64,000 nucleotides of DNA from JBJGXI01 sp045635475 (GCF_045635475.1 NZ_JBJGXI010000004.1:62001-126000); one strand, 5' to 3'; shown: positions 17,776 through 26,688, counted from the stretch's first letter. Notes: generated by a model from the sequence alone, not told the origin. A program made the numbers and translations.

Positions 17776-17841
17776 TCTTATGATACTAGTATACTATATA
17801 AATGAAAAAGAACTAATATGGTTAACAAAACCTATTAAAAG

Positions 17842-17864
17842 TGCAAACGGTTTCTAAAAAATGC
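17842..17864 (+). promoter_or_regulatory. Shared cre-like/operator motif upstream of sugar importer operon
   Basis: TGCAAACGGTTTCT fits the relaxed cre pattern TGNAARCGNWWNCA except at the last base. It continues with AAAAAATGC, which is also present after the similar motif at 26689-26711 upstream of the GH3-GH30 gene. It lies about 90 nt before the start codon. Confidence 0.55.
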
Positions 17865-17945
17865 TACATTGTTTTCACACGTCTTAAACTCTAAAATTAA
17901 ATGTAGCAAGACCAAGATACAAATAATATAAAAGGTGGGAATATC

Positions 17946-19337
17946 ATGAAGAAGTGGTTATTATTACTATTATCTGTTGTTATTATCTCTTTCGGACTAG
18001 TCGCATGTAGCGACGATTCAAGCAGTACAGATAATAACACGGATAGCGAGAACACACAAGATGACACAGATACAAACGAAACAGAAGGTGAAAATGCAAC
18101 GAATGGAGATGAAGCAGCAGAAGAACCGGAAGATGTTACGTTAAGTTTCTTCTCGACTAATCCAGATCGTGAGACAGGTATGGGTGGTGTAGAGCAACAA
18201 ATCATTGATTCTTACATGGAAGAAAATCCACACGTCACGATTGAAGTGGAAGCGCTTCAAGATGAACCGTATAAAGATAAAATCAAAATTTATTCTTCTA
18301 CCGATTCATTGCCAGATATTCTTATGACATGGGGACAATCCTCCTTTATTTCTCCATTAATTAATAATGGATTGCTACATGAGCTTGACCCGGCAGATTA
18401 CGGTGATTATGGATTCATTGAAGGATCATTTGATGGATTCTCCAGTGATGGTAAGTTATATGGATTGCCGAAGAATACAGACTTTTTACCGTTATTTTAT
18501 AACAAACGCCTGTTTGAAGAAAACGGTTTAGAGGTTCCAACAACAGAAGAGGAATTAATTGCTGTTTCTAAAGAATTACGTGAATTAGACATTAACCCAG
18601 TTGTAACAAATGCGATGGAAGGTTGGATTCTTCCAATGTGGTTTGATTATGCATTACAACGTGAAACAGGCAGCTTTGATTTAATGGATGAAGCACTTGC
18701 AGGTGATGCTTCTTATACAGATCCAGCAGTAATTGCAGCAGCTGAAAAAATGAAAAGAATGGCAGATGAAGGCGTGTTTGCCGATGGTTGGTTAACTGCA
18801 GATTATGGTACGGCAAGAAACTTATTTGGACAGGAACAAGCTGCAATGTACTTGATGGGTGCATGGGAAATGGGTCTAGCTACTGACGAAAACTTCCCAG
18901 AAAGCTTTAGAGAAAATGTGGCAGTTACGAACTATCCAGTATCTGATAATGCGGAAGCAGGAGATCTAGTAATCTATCAAGGTGGCGGATTCTCAATCGC
19001 TGAAAACTCAGAGCATAAAGAAGAAGCAGAAGCATTCTTAAAATACTTCTATAGCCCAGACAACTGGCCAAAACTAGTGTGGGAAAGTGGCGCAGCAATG
19101 CCAGCGCAAGATTTTGAACTAACTGGAGAAGAATCTGATCTTCAGAAGCAAATGGTTGATCTGTTCAACAGTGTAACATCTGCTAGTGGTACACCAGTAC
19201 TTGATGACTCAACACCAGAATTTAAAGAAACAATTATGAGTCTTCACCAACAGCTATTCACTGGTGACGTTACAGCAGAAGAGTTCGGTGAACAATTAGA
19301 CGAAGCAGCTGCTAAAGCTCGCGAAGCATCCGAATAA
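17946..19337 (+). CDS. Sugar ABC transporter substrate-binding lipoprotein
   Basis: 463 residues. A lipoprotein signal (MKKWLLLLL ... FGLVAC, Cys at residue 21) is followed by an acidic Asp/Asn/Thr-rich tether of about 35 residues and an extracellular solute-binding protein family 1 fold (DEPYKDKIKIYSSTDSLPDILMTWG, GLPKNTDFLPLFYNK, MGAWEMG, FSIAENSEHKEEAEAFLKYF). It captures an oligosaccharide outside the membrane for the two permeases encoded next. No ATPase gene is present, so it presumably shares a general MsmK-type ATPase (family knowledge). AAAGGTGGG precedes ATG 17946. It is the first gene of the importer operon and has the shared cre-like motif upstream. Confidence 0.93.
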   Translation: MKKWLLLLLSVVIISFGLVACSDDSSSTDNNTDSENTQDDTDTNETEGENATNGDEAAEEPEDVTLSFFSTNPDRETGMGGVEQQIIDSYMEENPHVTIEVEALQDEPYKDKIKIYSSTDSLPDILMTWGQSSFISPLINNGLLHELDPADYGDYGFIEGSFDGFSSDGKLYGLPKNTDFLPLFYNKRLFEENGLEVPTTEEELIAVSKELRELDINPVVTNAMEGWILPMWFDYALQRETGSFDLMDEALAGDASYTDPAVIAAAEKMKRMADEGVFADGWLTADYGTARNLFGQEQAAMYLMGAWEMGLATDENFPESFRENVAVTNYPVSDNAEAGDLVIYQGGGFSIAENSEHKEEAEAFLKYFYSPDNWPKLVWESGAAMPAQDFELTGEESDLQKQMVDLFNSVTSASGTPVLDDSTPEFKETIMSLHQQLFTGDVTAEEFGEQLDEAAAKAREASE

Positions 19338-19360
19338 AATCTAAGAAATGAATACAGAAG

Positions 19361-20311
19361 GTGATGGTGCGAAACGTACCATCATCTTCCACATTAGAGC
19401 GTACTTTTACGAAAGAAGTGGTAGAGATGAATCAGCTGATGTCTGATAGAAAAACAATCTTCTTACTTGTTGCACCAGGCTTCTTAATTCTTGTTTCGAT
19501 GATTATTTTTCCGATCGGAATGAGTGTCTACTATGGATTTACAGACTGGGGCGGTATTGGAGATTATAACTTTATTGGTTTTGAAAACTTTAAAAACATT
19601 ATTTTTAACGATGAAATATTTCGAACAGCGCTAGTAAATGCAATCCTGCTAACACTTGCAACCGTATTTATTCAGCACCCAATTGCTATTCTTTTATCGA
19701 TTTTGATCACGCATTGCGGTAGATGGGAAAAGGTGTTGCGCACGATTTTGTTCATACCAGCGATCATATCAATTGTTGTTATAGCAAAGTTATGGGCTAG
19801 TATTTATAATCCACAATACGGATTACTTAATAATGCACTAGAAGCGATTGGACTATCTGCATTAAAACAGGACTGGTTAGGTAATCCAGATATCGCGATA
19901 TGGTCTATTATTGTCGTAACGATGTGGCAAGGGTTTGGATACGCATTTTTACTTTATTATGCAGGACTAAAAGGAGTGCCAGAAGAACTGTTTGAAGCAG
20001 CTAAGATTGATGGGGCAAACCCATTTCAATTATATACAAAAGTTGTTATTCCGCTACTCGCACCAATGGCAAGGGTTGCGATTATTATTGCGGTAATCAC
20101 GTGTTTAAAACAAATGGAAGTTGTTTATTTAATGACAGATGGTGGACCAGGTAATAGTACACAATTACTCGGTAATTACTTGTATCAAACCGCATTTGCC
20201 TCTTCACAATACGGCTATGGTAATGCGATCTCTGTCATATTCGTTATTGTTGTTCTAATCATCACCGTTGTTTTAAACAAATTTCTTAAAAGAGATGTTG
20301 GTGAATATTAA
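19361..20311 (+). CDS. Sugar ABC transporter permease (UgpA/LacF type)
   Basis: About 316 residues with six membrane helices. It opens with FLLVAPGFLILVSMIIFPIGMSVYYGFTDW, typical of MalF/UgpA-like permeases of CUT1 importers. The EAA loop that docks the ATPase is present (ELFEAAKIDGANPFQLYTKVVIPLLAP). It lies 23 nt after the binding protein gene and its TAA overlaps the next ATG by one base, so the operon is translationally coupled. The start is uncertain among GTG 19361, ATG 19364, GTG 19367 and ATG 19428. Confidence 0.92.
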   Translation: MMVRNVPSSSTLERTFTKEVVEMNQLMSDRKTIFLLVAPGFLILVSMIIFPIGMSVYYGFTDWGGIGDYNFIGFENFKNIIFNDEIFRTALVNAILLTLATVFIQHPIAILLSILITHCGRWEKVLRTILFIPAIISIVVIAKLWASIYNPQYGLLNNALEAIGLSALKQDWLGNPDIAIWSIIVVTMWQGFGYAFLLYYAGLKGVPEELFEAAKIDGANPFQLYTKVVIPLLAPMARVAIIIAVITCLKQMEVVYLMTDGGPGNSTQLLGNYLYQTAFASSQYGYGNAISVIFVIVVLIITVVLNKFLKRDVGEY

Positions 20312-21195
20312 TGGAAAATCAAGTCAATACAAACCCAAACATGAACATTTCACACAAACCAAAAAGAAAAACCCCGGGTGTAGGCAAAATTATATTGTAC
20401 ATCTGTATGGCGATTATCGGATTTCTGCAGCTATTTCCATTGCTTTGGCTGTTTGATTATTCTTTATTAACAAGTGGGGATTTCTTTGGTGATGCGATTT
20501 TGCAAATTCCTTCACCACCACAATGGGAAAACTATGTTAGTGCTTTTACGCAAGGGAACGTATTGCCGTACTTCTTTAATAGTGTGTTAGTTACGTTTGT
20601 TTCTGTCGCACTTACTGCCTTCGTTTCGATTCTTCTTGCATATGCGTTCACTAGAATGAAGTGGAAGTTAAGTGTGTTATTTTTGAATATAATTTTGTTA
20701 GGTATGATGATTCCAATTCATGCTACGTTATTACCAAACTTTATTATCTTTAATGAAGTAGGACTATTAAATAGTTATTGGGCTTTGATCTTACCTTACA
20801 CGGCCTTTAACATTCCAATTAGTATGTTTATCGTGACAGGATTTATGGAAACTATTCCACGATCAATTGAAGAAGCGGCGGTTATTGATGGTGCTGGTAT
20901 ATGGAGAATACTGTTTAAAGTAATATTCCCAATCACTAAACCAGCGATCGCAACGATTAGCGTTGTGAATTTTATTAACTGCTGGAATGAGTTTATTATG
21001 GCTTATACGTTCATTACATTGGATGAGTTTAAAACATTGCCGTTTTCCATTATTCAATTTGTCGGACAATATTCCTCTAATTATGGTGCCCAATTTGCGG
21101 TTATGTCGTTAATTGCGATTCCATCAATTATTATGTACTTAATTTTCACCGATGAAATTAACAAAGGCTTGATGGCAGGTTCTATTAAAGGATAA
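20311..21195 (+). CDS. Sugar ABC transporter permease (LacG/MalG type)
   Basis: 294 residues with six membrane helices and the EAA loop (SIEEAAVIDGAGIWRILFKVIFPITKPA). It pairs with the preceding permease to form the channel of a CUT1 carbohydrate importer. The C-terminus FTDEINKGLMAGSIKG is standard for the family. ATG 20311 overlaps the stop of the upstream gene. The next gene, a YesL-type membrane protein, follows after 24 nt. Confidence 0.93.
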   Translation: MENQVNTNPNMNISHKPKRKTPGVGKIILYICMAIIGFLQLFPLLWLFDYSLLTSGDFFGDAILQIPSPPQWENYVSAFTQGNVLPYFFNSVLVTFVSVALTAFVSILLAYAFTRMKWKLSVLFLNIILLGMMIPIHATLLPNFIIFNEVGLLNSYWALILPYTAFNIPISMFIVTGFMETIPRSIEEAAVIDGAGIWRILFKVIFPITKPAIATISVVNFINCWNEFIMAYTFITLDEFKTLPFSIIQFVGQYSSNYGAQFAVMSLIAIPSIIMYLIFTDEINKGLMAGSIKG

Positions 21196-21219
21196 TAGAA
21201 GTAAAGGAGGGGCTTTCAC

Positions 21220-21846
21220 ATGTCTATCGGCATAAATAGTTGGTTTTACAGGATTTGCGAATGGATTACACGTCTCGTTTATGTCAATTTATTATGGATT
21301 GGATTTAGTTTGCTCGGCCTCCTTCTTTTTGGAATAGGACCGGCTACCTCGTCGATGTTCACGGTTGTTCGTAAATGGGTGATGGGAGAGGAAGATATAA
21401 AAGTCTTTTCAACCTTTTGGCATGCCTATAAAAAAGATTTTTGGCAGGCAAATATACTTGTGTGGCTGCTTTTAATAGGTGGATTTTTACTATATATAGA
21501 TTATTTATTTATTGGTAATTTGGACGGTTGGTTAACGAACATTTTATCAGGGATATTATTATTTTTAACCTTGTTGTACATTGTAACGCTCGTATTTATT
21601 TTTCCTGTATTTGTTTCCTTTCAATTACAGCCAGTACAATATTTAAAATACGCACTTCATTTTGGCGTATCATCACCATTATCGTTGCTGCTTATTATTG
21701 TTAGTGGATTGGCTATGTATTATCTTATTATGTTTGTTCCTGCCGTTTTCCCATTCTTGTCAGGGAGCGTCATTAGTTTAGTGATTATGAAGCAGGCAGA
21801 CCAAACGTATAAAAAAATTGAAAACAAGCTTATTACTTCAACGTAA
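21220..21846 (+). CDS. YesL family (DUF624) membrane protein
   Basis: 208 residues, about five hydrophobic helices. The family pattern is visible in WITRLVYVNLLWIGFSLLGLLLFGIGPATSSMFTVVRKWVMGEEDIKVFSTFWHAYKKDFWQAN. YesL proteins accompany YesMN and CUT1 sugar importers in Bacillaceae; their biochemical role is unknown. AAAGGAGGGG precedes ATG 21220. It is the last gene before a hairpin that separates it from GH1. Confidence 0.88.
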   Translation: MSIGINSWFYRICEWITRLVYVNLLWIGFSLLGLLLFGIGPATSSMFTVVRKWVMGEEDIKVFSTFWHAYKKDFWQANILVWLLLIGGFLLYIDYLFIGNLDGWLTNILSGILLFLTLLYIVTLVFIFPVFVSFQLQPVQYLKYALHFGVSSPLSLLLIIVSGLAMYYLIMFVPAVFPFLSGSVISLVIMKQADQTYKKIENKLITST

Positions 21847-21877
21847 TATTCAAATAGAATCAAATCCTATGAAAGAA

Positions 21878-21909
21878 GCTGTTAGTGGCATGACTAACGG
21901 CTTTTTTTC
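21878..21909 (+). terminator. Intra-operon terminator/attenuator before GH1
   Basis: GCTGTTAGT (21878-21886) pairs with ACTAACGGC, followed by TTTTTTT. With no clear promoter in the 27 nt between the hairpin and the GH1 start, partial readthrough would set a lower GH1 level than the importer. Confidence 0.75.
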
Positions 21910-21936
21910 AAGATCTGAGTGAAGGAGGACATACAT

Positions 21937-23379
21937 ATGAATAAAGTAGTACTACCGAAAGATTTTTTATGGGGTGGTGCAGTAGCTGCGCACCAATTAG
22001 AAGGTGGCTGGAATAAAGATGGCAAAGGGCCAAGTATCGTAGATGTGATGACTGCCGGTGCGAAAGGGGTTCCCCGAAAAATCACAGATGGTGTAGTAGA
22101 GGGTGAATATTACCCGAATCATGAAGCAATTGACTTTCACGGAAATTATAAACAGGATATTGCTTTGTTTGCTGAGATGGGCTTCAAGTGTTTCCGGACG
22201 AGTATTAATTGGACAAGAATCTTTCCTAACGGAGATGAACTGGAACCGAACGAGGCAGGTTTGCAATTTTATGATAAGGTATTTGATGAACTATTAAAGC
22301 ACGGAATTGAGCCGGTCATTACGTTGAGTCATTTCGAAATGCCGTATCATCTCGCTAAAGAATATGGCGGTTTTGCCAATCGAAAGGTTGTTGAATTTTT
22401 CGTTAGATATGCGGTTGCGGTGATGGAACGTTATAAAAACAAGGTTAAGTATTGGATGACATTTAATGAAATTAACAATCAGACAAATACGACTTCGGAT
22501 ATTTTCGGTTGGACGTGCTCTGGTGTTAGCTATTCGACGTATGAGAATCCGCAAGAAACGATGTATCAAGTGGCGCATCATGAATTGGTAGCCAGTGCGC
22601 TAATCGTTATAAAGGGAAAAGAAATTAACCCGGATTTCCAGATTGGTTGTATGGTGGCATTTGTCCCGTTTTATCCTTATTCCTGTAACCCGGATGATGT
22701 TATGGTTGCAGCTTCATCGATGCACGAACGGTTCTTTTTCCCAGATGTTCATGTGCGAGGATATTATCCGAATTATGTAAGAAAAGAATGGAAACGAAAG
22801 GGCTATCACATTGAAATGGAACAAGGGGATGAGGAAATCCTCAAAGAAGGAACGGTTGATTTTATCGGTTTGAGCTACTATATGTCCAATGCAGTCAAAG
22901 CAGATGTTAAAACGGACACAAGCAAGTCTACAGACGGCGCTTCGGAGCATTCTGTTCCGAATCTTTACGTGAAAGCAAGTGATTGGGGCTGGCAAATTGA
23001 TCCTGTCGGGTTACGCTATACGTTAGTTACTTTATACGAACGTTATCAATTGCCTTTATTTATTGTGGAAAACGGTTTTGGTGCACTAGACGTTGTGGAA
23101 GAAGATGGAAGCATTGAAGACGATTACCGGATTGAATATTTACGCTCACATCTGGAAGAAATGAAAAAAGCGGTGGTACTAGATGGTGTAGATTTAATTG
23201 GCTATACGGCTTGGGGATGTATTGATGTTGTGTCGTTTACGACAGGCGAAATGAAAAAACGTTACGGCTTTATTTATGTTGATAAGCATAATGATGGAAC
23301 AGGGACGTTAAAACGAAAGAAAAAGAAGTCATTTGACTGGTATAAGCAGGTAATTGAAACGAATGGAGAAAAGCTATAA
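21937..23379 (+). CDS. GH1 glycosidase (6-phospho-beta-glucosidase-like)
   Basis: 480 residues, cytoplasmic (no signal peptide), (beta/alpha)8 barrel of retaining GH1 enzymes. The acid/base is Glu178 in TFNEIN and the nucleophile Glu378 in IVENGFG. The N-terminal GH1 signature FLWGGAVAAHQLEGGW is intact. The C-terminal segment WGCIDVVSFTTGEMKKRYGF carries the Ser/Lys/Tyr trio that binds the substrate phosphate in BglA/AscB-type 6-phospho-beta-glucosidases. This is odd because the adjoining importer is ABC type and delivers unphosphorylated sugar. ATG 21937 is chosen over GTG 21919 because AAGGAGG (21922-21928) is 8 nt before it. Likely role: terminal hydrolysis of imported beta-glucosides. 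Confidence 0.9.
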   Translation: MNKVVLPKDFLWGGAVAAHQLEGGWNKDGKGPSIVDVMTAGAKGVPRKITDGVVEGEYYPNHEAIDFHGNYKQDIALFAEMGFKCFRTSINWTRIFPNGDELEPNEAGLQFYDKVFDELLKHGIEPVITLSHFEMPYHLAKEYGGFANRKVVEFFVRYAVAVMERYKNKVKYWMTFNEINNQTNTTSDIFGWTCSGVSYSTYENPQETMYQVAHHELVASALIVIKGKEINPDFQIGCMVAFVPFYPYSCNPDDVMVAASSMHERFFFPDVHVRGYYPNYVRKEWKRKGYHIEMEQGDEEILKEGTVDFIGLSYYMSNAVKADVKTDTSKSTDGASEHSVPNLYVKASDWGWQIDPVGLRYTLVTLYERYQLPLFIVENGFGALDVVEEDGSIEDDYRIEYLRSHLEEMKKAVVLDGVDLIGYTAWGCIDVVSFTTGEMKKRYGFIYVDKHNDGTGTLKRKKKKSFDWYKQVIETNGEKL

Positions 23380-23383
23380 AAGA

Positions 23384-23416
23384 GCGTGGGACAAGGGCTC
23401 TGACCCTTCGTCCCGC
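23384..23416. terminator. Convergent terminator between GH1 and YitT-type genes
   Basis: GCGTGGGACAAGGG pairs with CCCTTCGTCCCGC around a 6-nt loop. The right arm touches the stop codon of the minus-strand gene. Confidence 0.6.
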
Positions 23417-24231
23417 TATCTTCTGAAATTACCGATAACTTCTACGGTCTCACTAACACTGACGAATGCGGTTTGATCGACACGTTTGATAAGTGATTTG
23501 ACGATCGCTAATTCGTAGCGGGTAATTACCGTGTATAATACTTTTCGCTCCTCGTTAGAATAACCACCATGCCCATCCATGACAGTAATCCCTCGAATTA
23601 AGTTTTTGATAAGCTCATTTTTCAACTCATCGCCTCGATTTGTTACTACCATTAAATTCAGCTTAATATGACGGGTATGCACGCGGTCAATGACAATCCC
23701 AGTTATATAAATGGAAGCCATCGTATATAAAGCTAATTCCCACGAGAAAATAAATCCAGAAATAAACACAACAATACTATTCAAACCGAAAATAAGGCCA
23801 CCAAGCGGAATGTCACGCTTTTGCGTGAGAAGCAGGCCAACAACATCAAAGCCTCCAGTTGAGCCATAAAAACGGATAATAAATCCGATTGCTACACCAG
23901 CAATAACACCTCCGAATACGGATGAAAGTAAGGCGTCCTCTGTTACTTTCATCACTGGGGTATATTGCATCGTTAACGAGGTAACTAGGACAGAAAAGAC
24001 ACTGTTCCCGATAAATTCTCTCCCAAGTTTCATCCACCCAACAATTAGAATAGGGATATTTAAAATCACAAGCCAAATACCACTATTGATCGGAGTTACT
24101 AGTCCAAAAATCATGGCAAGACCTGTAACACCACCTGTTAACACTTCGTGAGGAAGCAAGAACATGTTAAAAGCAAAACCCAGGATGACAGAAGCAACAA
24201 ATATGACGGCAAACTTATATAAACGCTTCAT
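23416..24231 (-). CDS. YitT family membrane protein (DUF161/DUF2179)
   Basis: 271 residues: five or so membrane helices (FAVIFVASVILGFAFNMFLLPHEVLTGGVTGLAMI...) and a C-terminal cytosolic ferredoxin-like DUF2179 domain (ITVMDGHGGYSNEERKVLYTVITRYE). The substrate of this widespread Bacillus family is unknown. The start at ATG 24231 is supported by GGGAGG 8 nt upstream on the minus strand; the TTG 21 nt further up lacks one. It breaks the direction of the glucan locus and is not obviously related to it. Confidence 0.9.
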   Translation of the reverse strand: MKRLYKFAVIFVASVILGFAFNMFLLPHEVLTGGVTGLAMIFGLVTPINSGIWLVILNIPILIVGWMKLGREFIGNSVFSVLVTSLTMQYTPVMKVTEDALLSSVFGGVIAGVAIGFIIRFYGSTGGFDVVGLLLTQKRDIPLGGLIFGLNSIVVFISGFIFSWELALYTMASIYITGIVIDRVHTRHIKLNLMVVTNRGDELKNELIKNLIRGITVMDGHGGYSNEERKVLYTVITRYELAIVKSLIKRVDQTAFVSVSETVEVIGNFRR

Positions 24232-24518
24232 AGCGATAACCTCCCAATACAAAAATACACCTATTGAATTCTAGTGGTCATGGTTTTAAAAGTCAATGAC
24301 TTTTGGGTAAGTAATAAAAGGGATATGGGCTACTGTCGCTTTCCGGATGCTGTTAGTATTTAATATGATTACATATAAAAAGCATGAAAAGGGTTTTTAA
24401 GGGGAACTGACTTCCAACAAGCTATTTTTGGAGAATCCTTGGCTAATAGTTTGATAAAAAGCATGGAGTTGGTAAATGATACTTGAACAAAAAGTAGCGA
24501 CGCATTCCCCTTCAAAAT

Positions 24519-24952
24519 CTACTGATTTAGTGGGGGTAAGTCGCTACGGTTTGATGTTCCTTGTTCTTCAATATACTTTTTCACTACTTCTATAGTTGCT
24601 CCACCAGATGTCAAAATCATATAACTCCTACTCCAAAAATAAGGTTTCCAATAGTACCCAGTTAAGTGCTCGGCAAATTCCTTGCGAATATACCTGGATG
24701 TGACGGTTTTATAACTGTTAATGGTGTTGGCTAAATTTATTTGCGGCGGCGCATCAAACAAAATATGGATATGGTCTGCTTCGCCGTTCATCTCTATGAT
24801 CCGACAATTCTATTTCTCAAATAAATTATTGGTGATTTCTTTCAACCGACTCAAGATTATTTCGTCGATACATTTGTGCTGTATTTTGCAACCACAACTA
24901 AATGATAAGTTAGTTTATATACTGCATGTCTATTCTTGTTGTAATCCAACAT
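24519..24952 (-). pseudogene. tnpA: IS200/IS605 TnpA (Y1 HUH transposase), frameshifted and with internal stop
   Basis: From ATG 24952, with a good AAAGGAGG site, the frame reads MLDYNKNRHAVYKLTYHLVVVAKY and then shifts. One missing base near 24881 restores HKCIDEIILSRLKEITNNLFEK, which then meets TAG where Trp would be expected. The remainder runs intact (HIHILF metal-binding HUH motif, GYYWKPYFWSRSYMI, and the catalytic Tyr in KKYIEEQG). Two independent lesions mean no full transposase is made. In life it cuts and rejoins single-stranded IS ends. Confidence 0.88.
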
Positions 24953-25043
24953 AATCCTCCTTTCAATCGTATACAACTAATTTATAATATATGTTAAAAT
25001 TAGGATAACAGATGGAAGCGAGAAACGGAAGGAGGGTTTGGAT

Positions 25044-26384
25044 GTGAAAATCACCAAAACACTAAAACGAAAGATTACGAATCATGCTCGGATTTTTGAT
25101 GAAACGTTGCACATCTACAATCGAGCATTGACGTTCATCATGAACGTGATCGATACAGAATTTGATTCCCTAGACAAGATGACTGCGACATCGATTGTTG
25201 CCCCTGTAGAGAAACTCATACATACCACACAAACAAACCCTTCTCCGAAGTATAAAACATACAATCAACAATTTTACAAATTTCCTTCTTATTTTAGAAG
25301 AGGAGCAATTGCTTCAGCATTTGGCAAAGTCAAGAGCTACCGTTCTAATCTTAGAAATTGGGAAGAGGAACGAAAAATAGCCCTAGCTGAAGGGGAACGC
25401 TTTAAGAAAAAACCTCCACGTCTCCAATTAGAACATAAAGAATTCCCGGTATTTTACCGTGGCAATATGTTCCGTAACCCTTCTGATACGACAGCTCAAA
25501 TTAAAATATTTCATAAAAACGATTGGGTATGGATTGACATCACCTTTAAAGAACAAGACATGTATAAACGTGGGGTTTGGGATTGGAAAGCTTGTAATCC
25601 CAAGCTCGTGAAAGTCGGAAAGAAATACTTTCTTCATACGGCTTATCAATCAGAAGTGAAACTCACAAAAACGAAAATAAACGAACAAAGAATCTGTGCT
25701 GTAGATCTAGGAATAACGAATTCTGCGGTTTGTTGTGTGCTGGATGCAAAGGGAACTGTCTTGGCTCGAAAATTTATCAATCAGCCAAAAGAAAAAGACC
25801 AATTGTATACAATTACCAACAAACTACGGAAAGTTCAAGCACAATCTGGATTTGTACAAGCGCCACGTTTCTGGCGAAGAATCAATGGATTACAACAACA
25901 AATCGTCAATAATACCGCGCATCAAATTGTAACGTTTGCCCATGAACATGCGTGCGATTTCATCGCATTTGAATATCTCGACAAAATGAAAACTCCAAAG
26001 GGTTTTTATGGCGCGAAGAAACTCCGGTTTAAGCTTCGGTATTGGAGAAAAAAGGGAATCCAAAATAAAGTCGAAGAAATGGCGCACCACCAAGGCATGC
26101 GCATTTCCAGAATAAACGCACGTAACACGAGTGCGCTTGCCTTCGATGGTTCGGGGAAAGTACAACGTAAAGGTAAAAAAGACCTTGCCGTATTTACAAC
26201 AGGTAAAGTATATCATGTGGATCTTTCTGCAAGTTACAACATTGGTGCAAGGTATTTTATTAGTGGAATACTCAAAACCTTTTCTGAAAAGCAAAGGTTG
26301 GCACTTCAGGCAAAAGTTCCTGAGTTGTCAAAAAGAACACAGCAGACCTTGTCTTCGTTAATTACCCTATGTTTGGCGCAGTAG
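25044..26384 (+). CDS. tnpB: TnpB-like RNA-guided nuclease of IS605 element, zinc-finger cysteines absent
   Basis: 446 residues. The RuvC triad is visible as Asp221 (CAVDLGITN), Glu310 (FIAFEYLDKM) and Asp393 (YHVDLSASYNIGAR). The usual CxxC...CxxC zinc finger between the second and third acidic residues is replaced by NTSALAFDGSG...LAVFTTGK with no cysteine. TnpB proteins use an RNA made from the element's right end to cut target DNA and promote retention of the transposon (established for related elements). This one has all three catalytic acids. The start at GTG 25044 is favoured because AAGGAGGG (25029-25036) is 7 nt upstream; TTG 25038 is too close. The C-terminal ~35 residues extend past the RuvC core. 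Confidence 0.88.
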   Translation: MKITKTLKRKITNHARIFDETLHIYNRALTFIMNVIDTEFDSLDKMTATSIVAPVEKLIHTTQTNPSPKYKTYNQQFYKFPSYFRRGAIASAFGKVKSYRSNLRNWEEERKIALAEGERFKKKPPRLQLEHKEFPVFYRGNMFRNPSDTTAQIKIFHKNDWVWIDITFKEQDMYKRGVWDWKACNPKLVKVGKKYFLHTAYQSEVKLTKTKINEQRICAVDLGITNSAVCCVLDAKGTVLARKFINQPKEKDQLYTITNKLRKVQAQSGFVQAPRFWRRINGLQQQIVNNTAHQIVTFAHEHACDFIAFEYLDKMKTPKGFYGAKKLRFKLRYWRKKGIQNKVEEMAHHQGMRISRINARNTSALAFDGSGKVQRKGKKDLAVFTTGKVYHVDLSASYNIGARYFISGILKTFSEKQRLALQAKVPELSKRTQQTLSSLITLCLAQ

Positions 26385-26475
26385 TTCTGTAAATGGTCTA
26401 CATAGCGAAACCTAGTGGTGTATTCAAGATAGGGGATGCTCCATCAAAATCTTGGATTTAGGTGGAGAGTTTCAC
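26385..26475 (+). ncRNA. Candidate omega-RNA scaffold/right end of IS605 element
   Basis: The DNA immediately 3' of the TnpB-like gene ends in the hairpin CTCCA (26439-26443) / TGGAG (26463-26467), matching the left-end hairpin core. In characterised TnpB systems the guide RNA covers this right-end region and extends into flanking DNA. Assignment is by position and structure only. Confidence 0.4.
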
Positions 26476-26521
26476 TGATAAATTTAAATTATAGTAGTAG
26501 AAGCATTAAGATAACATTCAA

Positions 26522-26553
26522 GGCTCATCACTAAATTAGTGGTGGGCTTATTT
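26522..26553 (+). terminator. Terminator downstream of IS element
   Basis: GGCTCATCACTAA pairs (two G-U) with TTAGTGGTGGGC, followed by TTATTTT. It may insulate the GH3-GH30 gene from IS transcription. The rest of 26385-26836 holds the IS right end and the cre-like motif. Confidence 0.65.
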
Positions 26554-26688
26554 TGCTGGGGAATTGGAAGCTGGCTTACTGTCATATATTCTATATACCA
26601 CTGGAACAATAAACCTGAACCCGTTTTCGGATTATGCCCCCATGTTCGTACTAGAATGGGACGAAAAAACGGCCCTATGTCGAAAAAA

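Larger units (their letters stand above)
24490..26475. mobile_element. IS200/IS605-type insertion sequence (tnpA broken, tnpB-like intact)
   Basis: Divergent tnpA (minus) and tnpB-like (plus) genes lie between matching subterminal hairpins. The left hairpin (24494-24547) contains CCCCTTCAAAATCT...GATTTAGTGGGGG inside an outer GTAGCGAC/GTCGCTAC stem. The right hairpin (26439-26467) contains CTCCATCAAAATCT...GATTTAGGTGGAG. The shared TCAAAATCT/GATTTAG core supports both ends. Exact cleavage points are not resolved. With tnpA damaged, movement would need a TnpA in trans. DNA at 24232-24489 has only a short unrecognised open stretch. Confidence 0.85.

Noticed and set aside
24721..24954. Plus-strand frame over the tnpA pseudogene
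   Set aside because: It is the antisense of a readable, though broken, Y1 transposase.
25890..26294. 134-codon minus-strand frame within tnpB
   Set aside because: Shadow of the RuvC-containing coding strand, no ribosome site, no domain.
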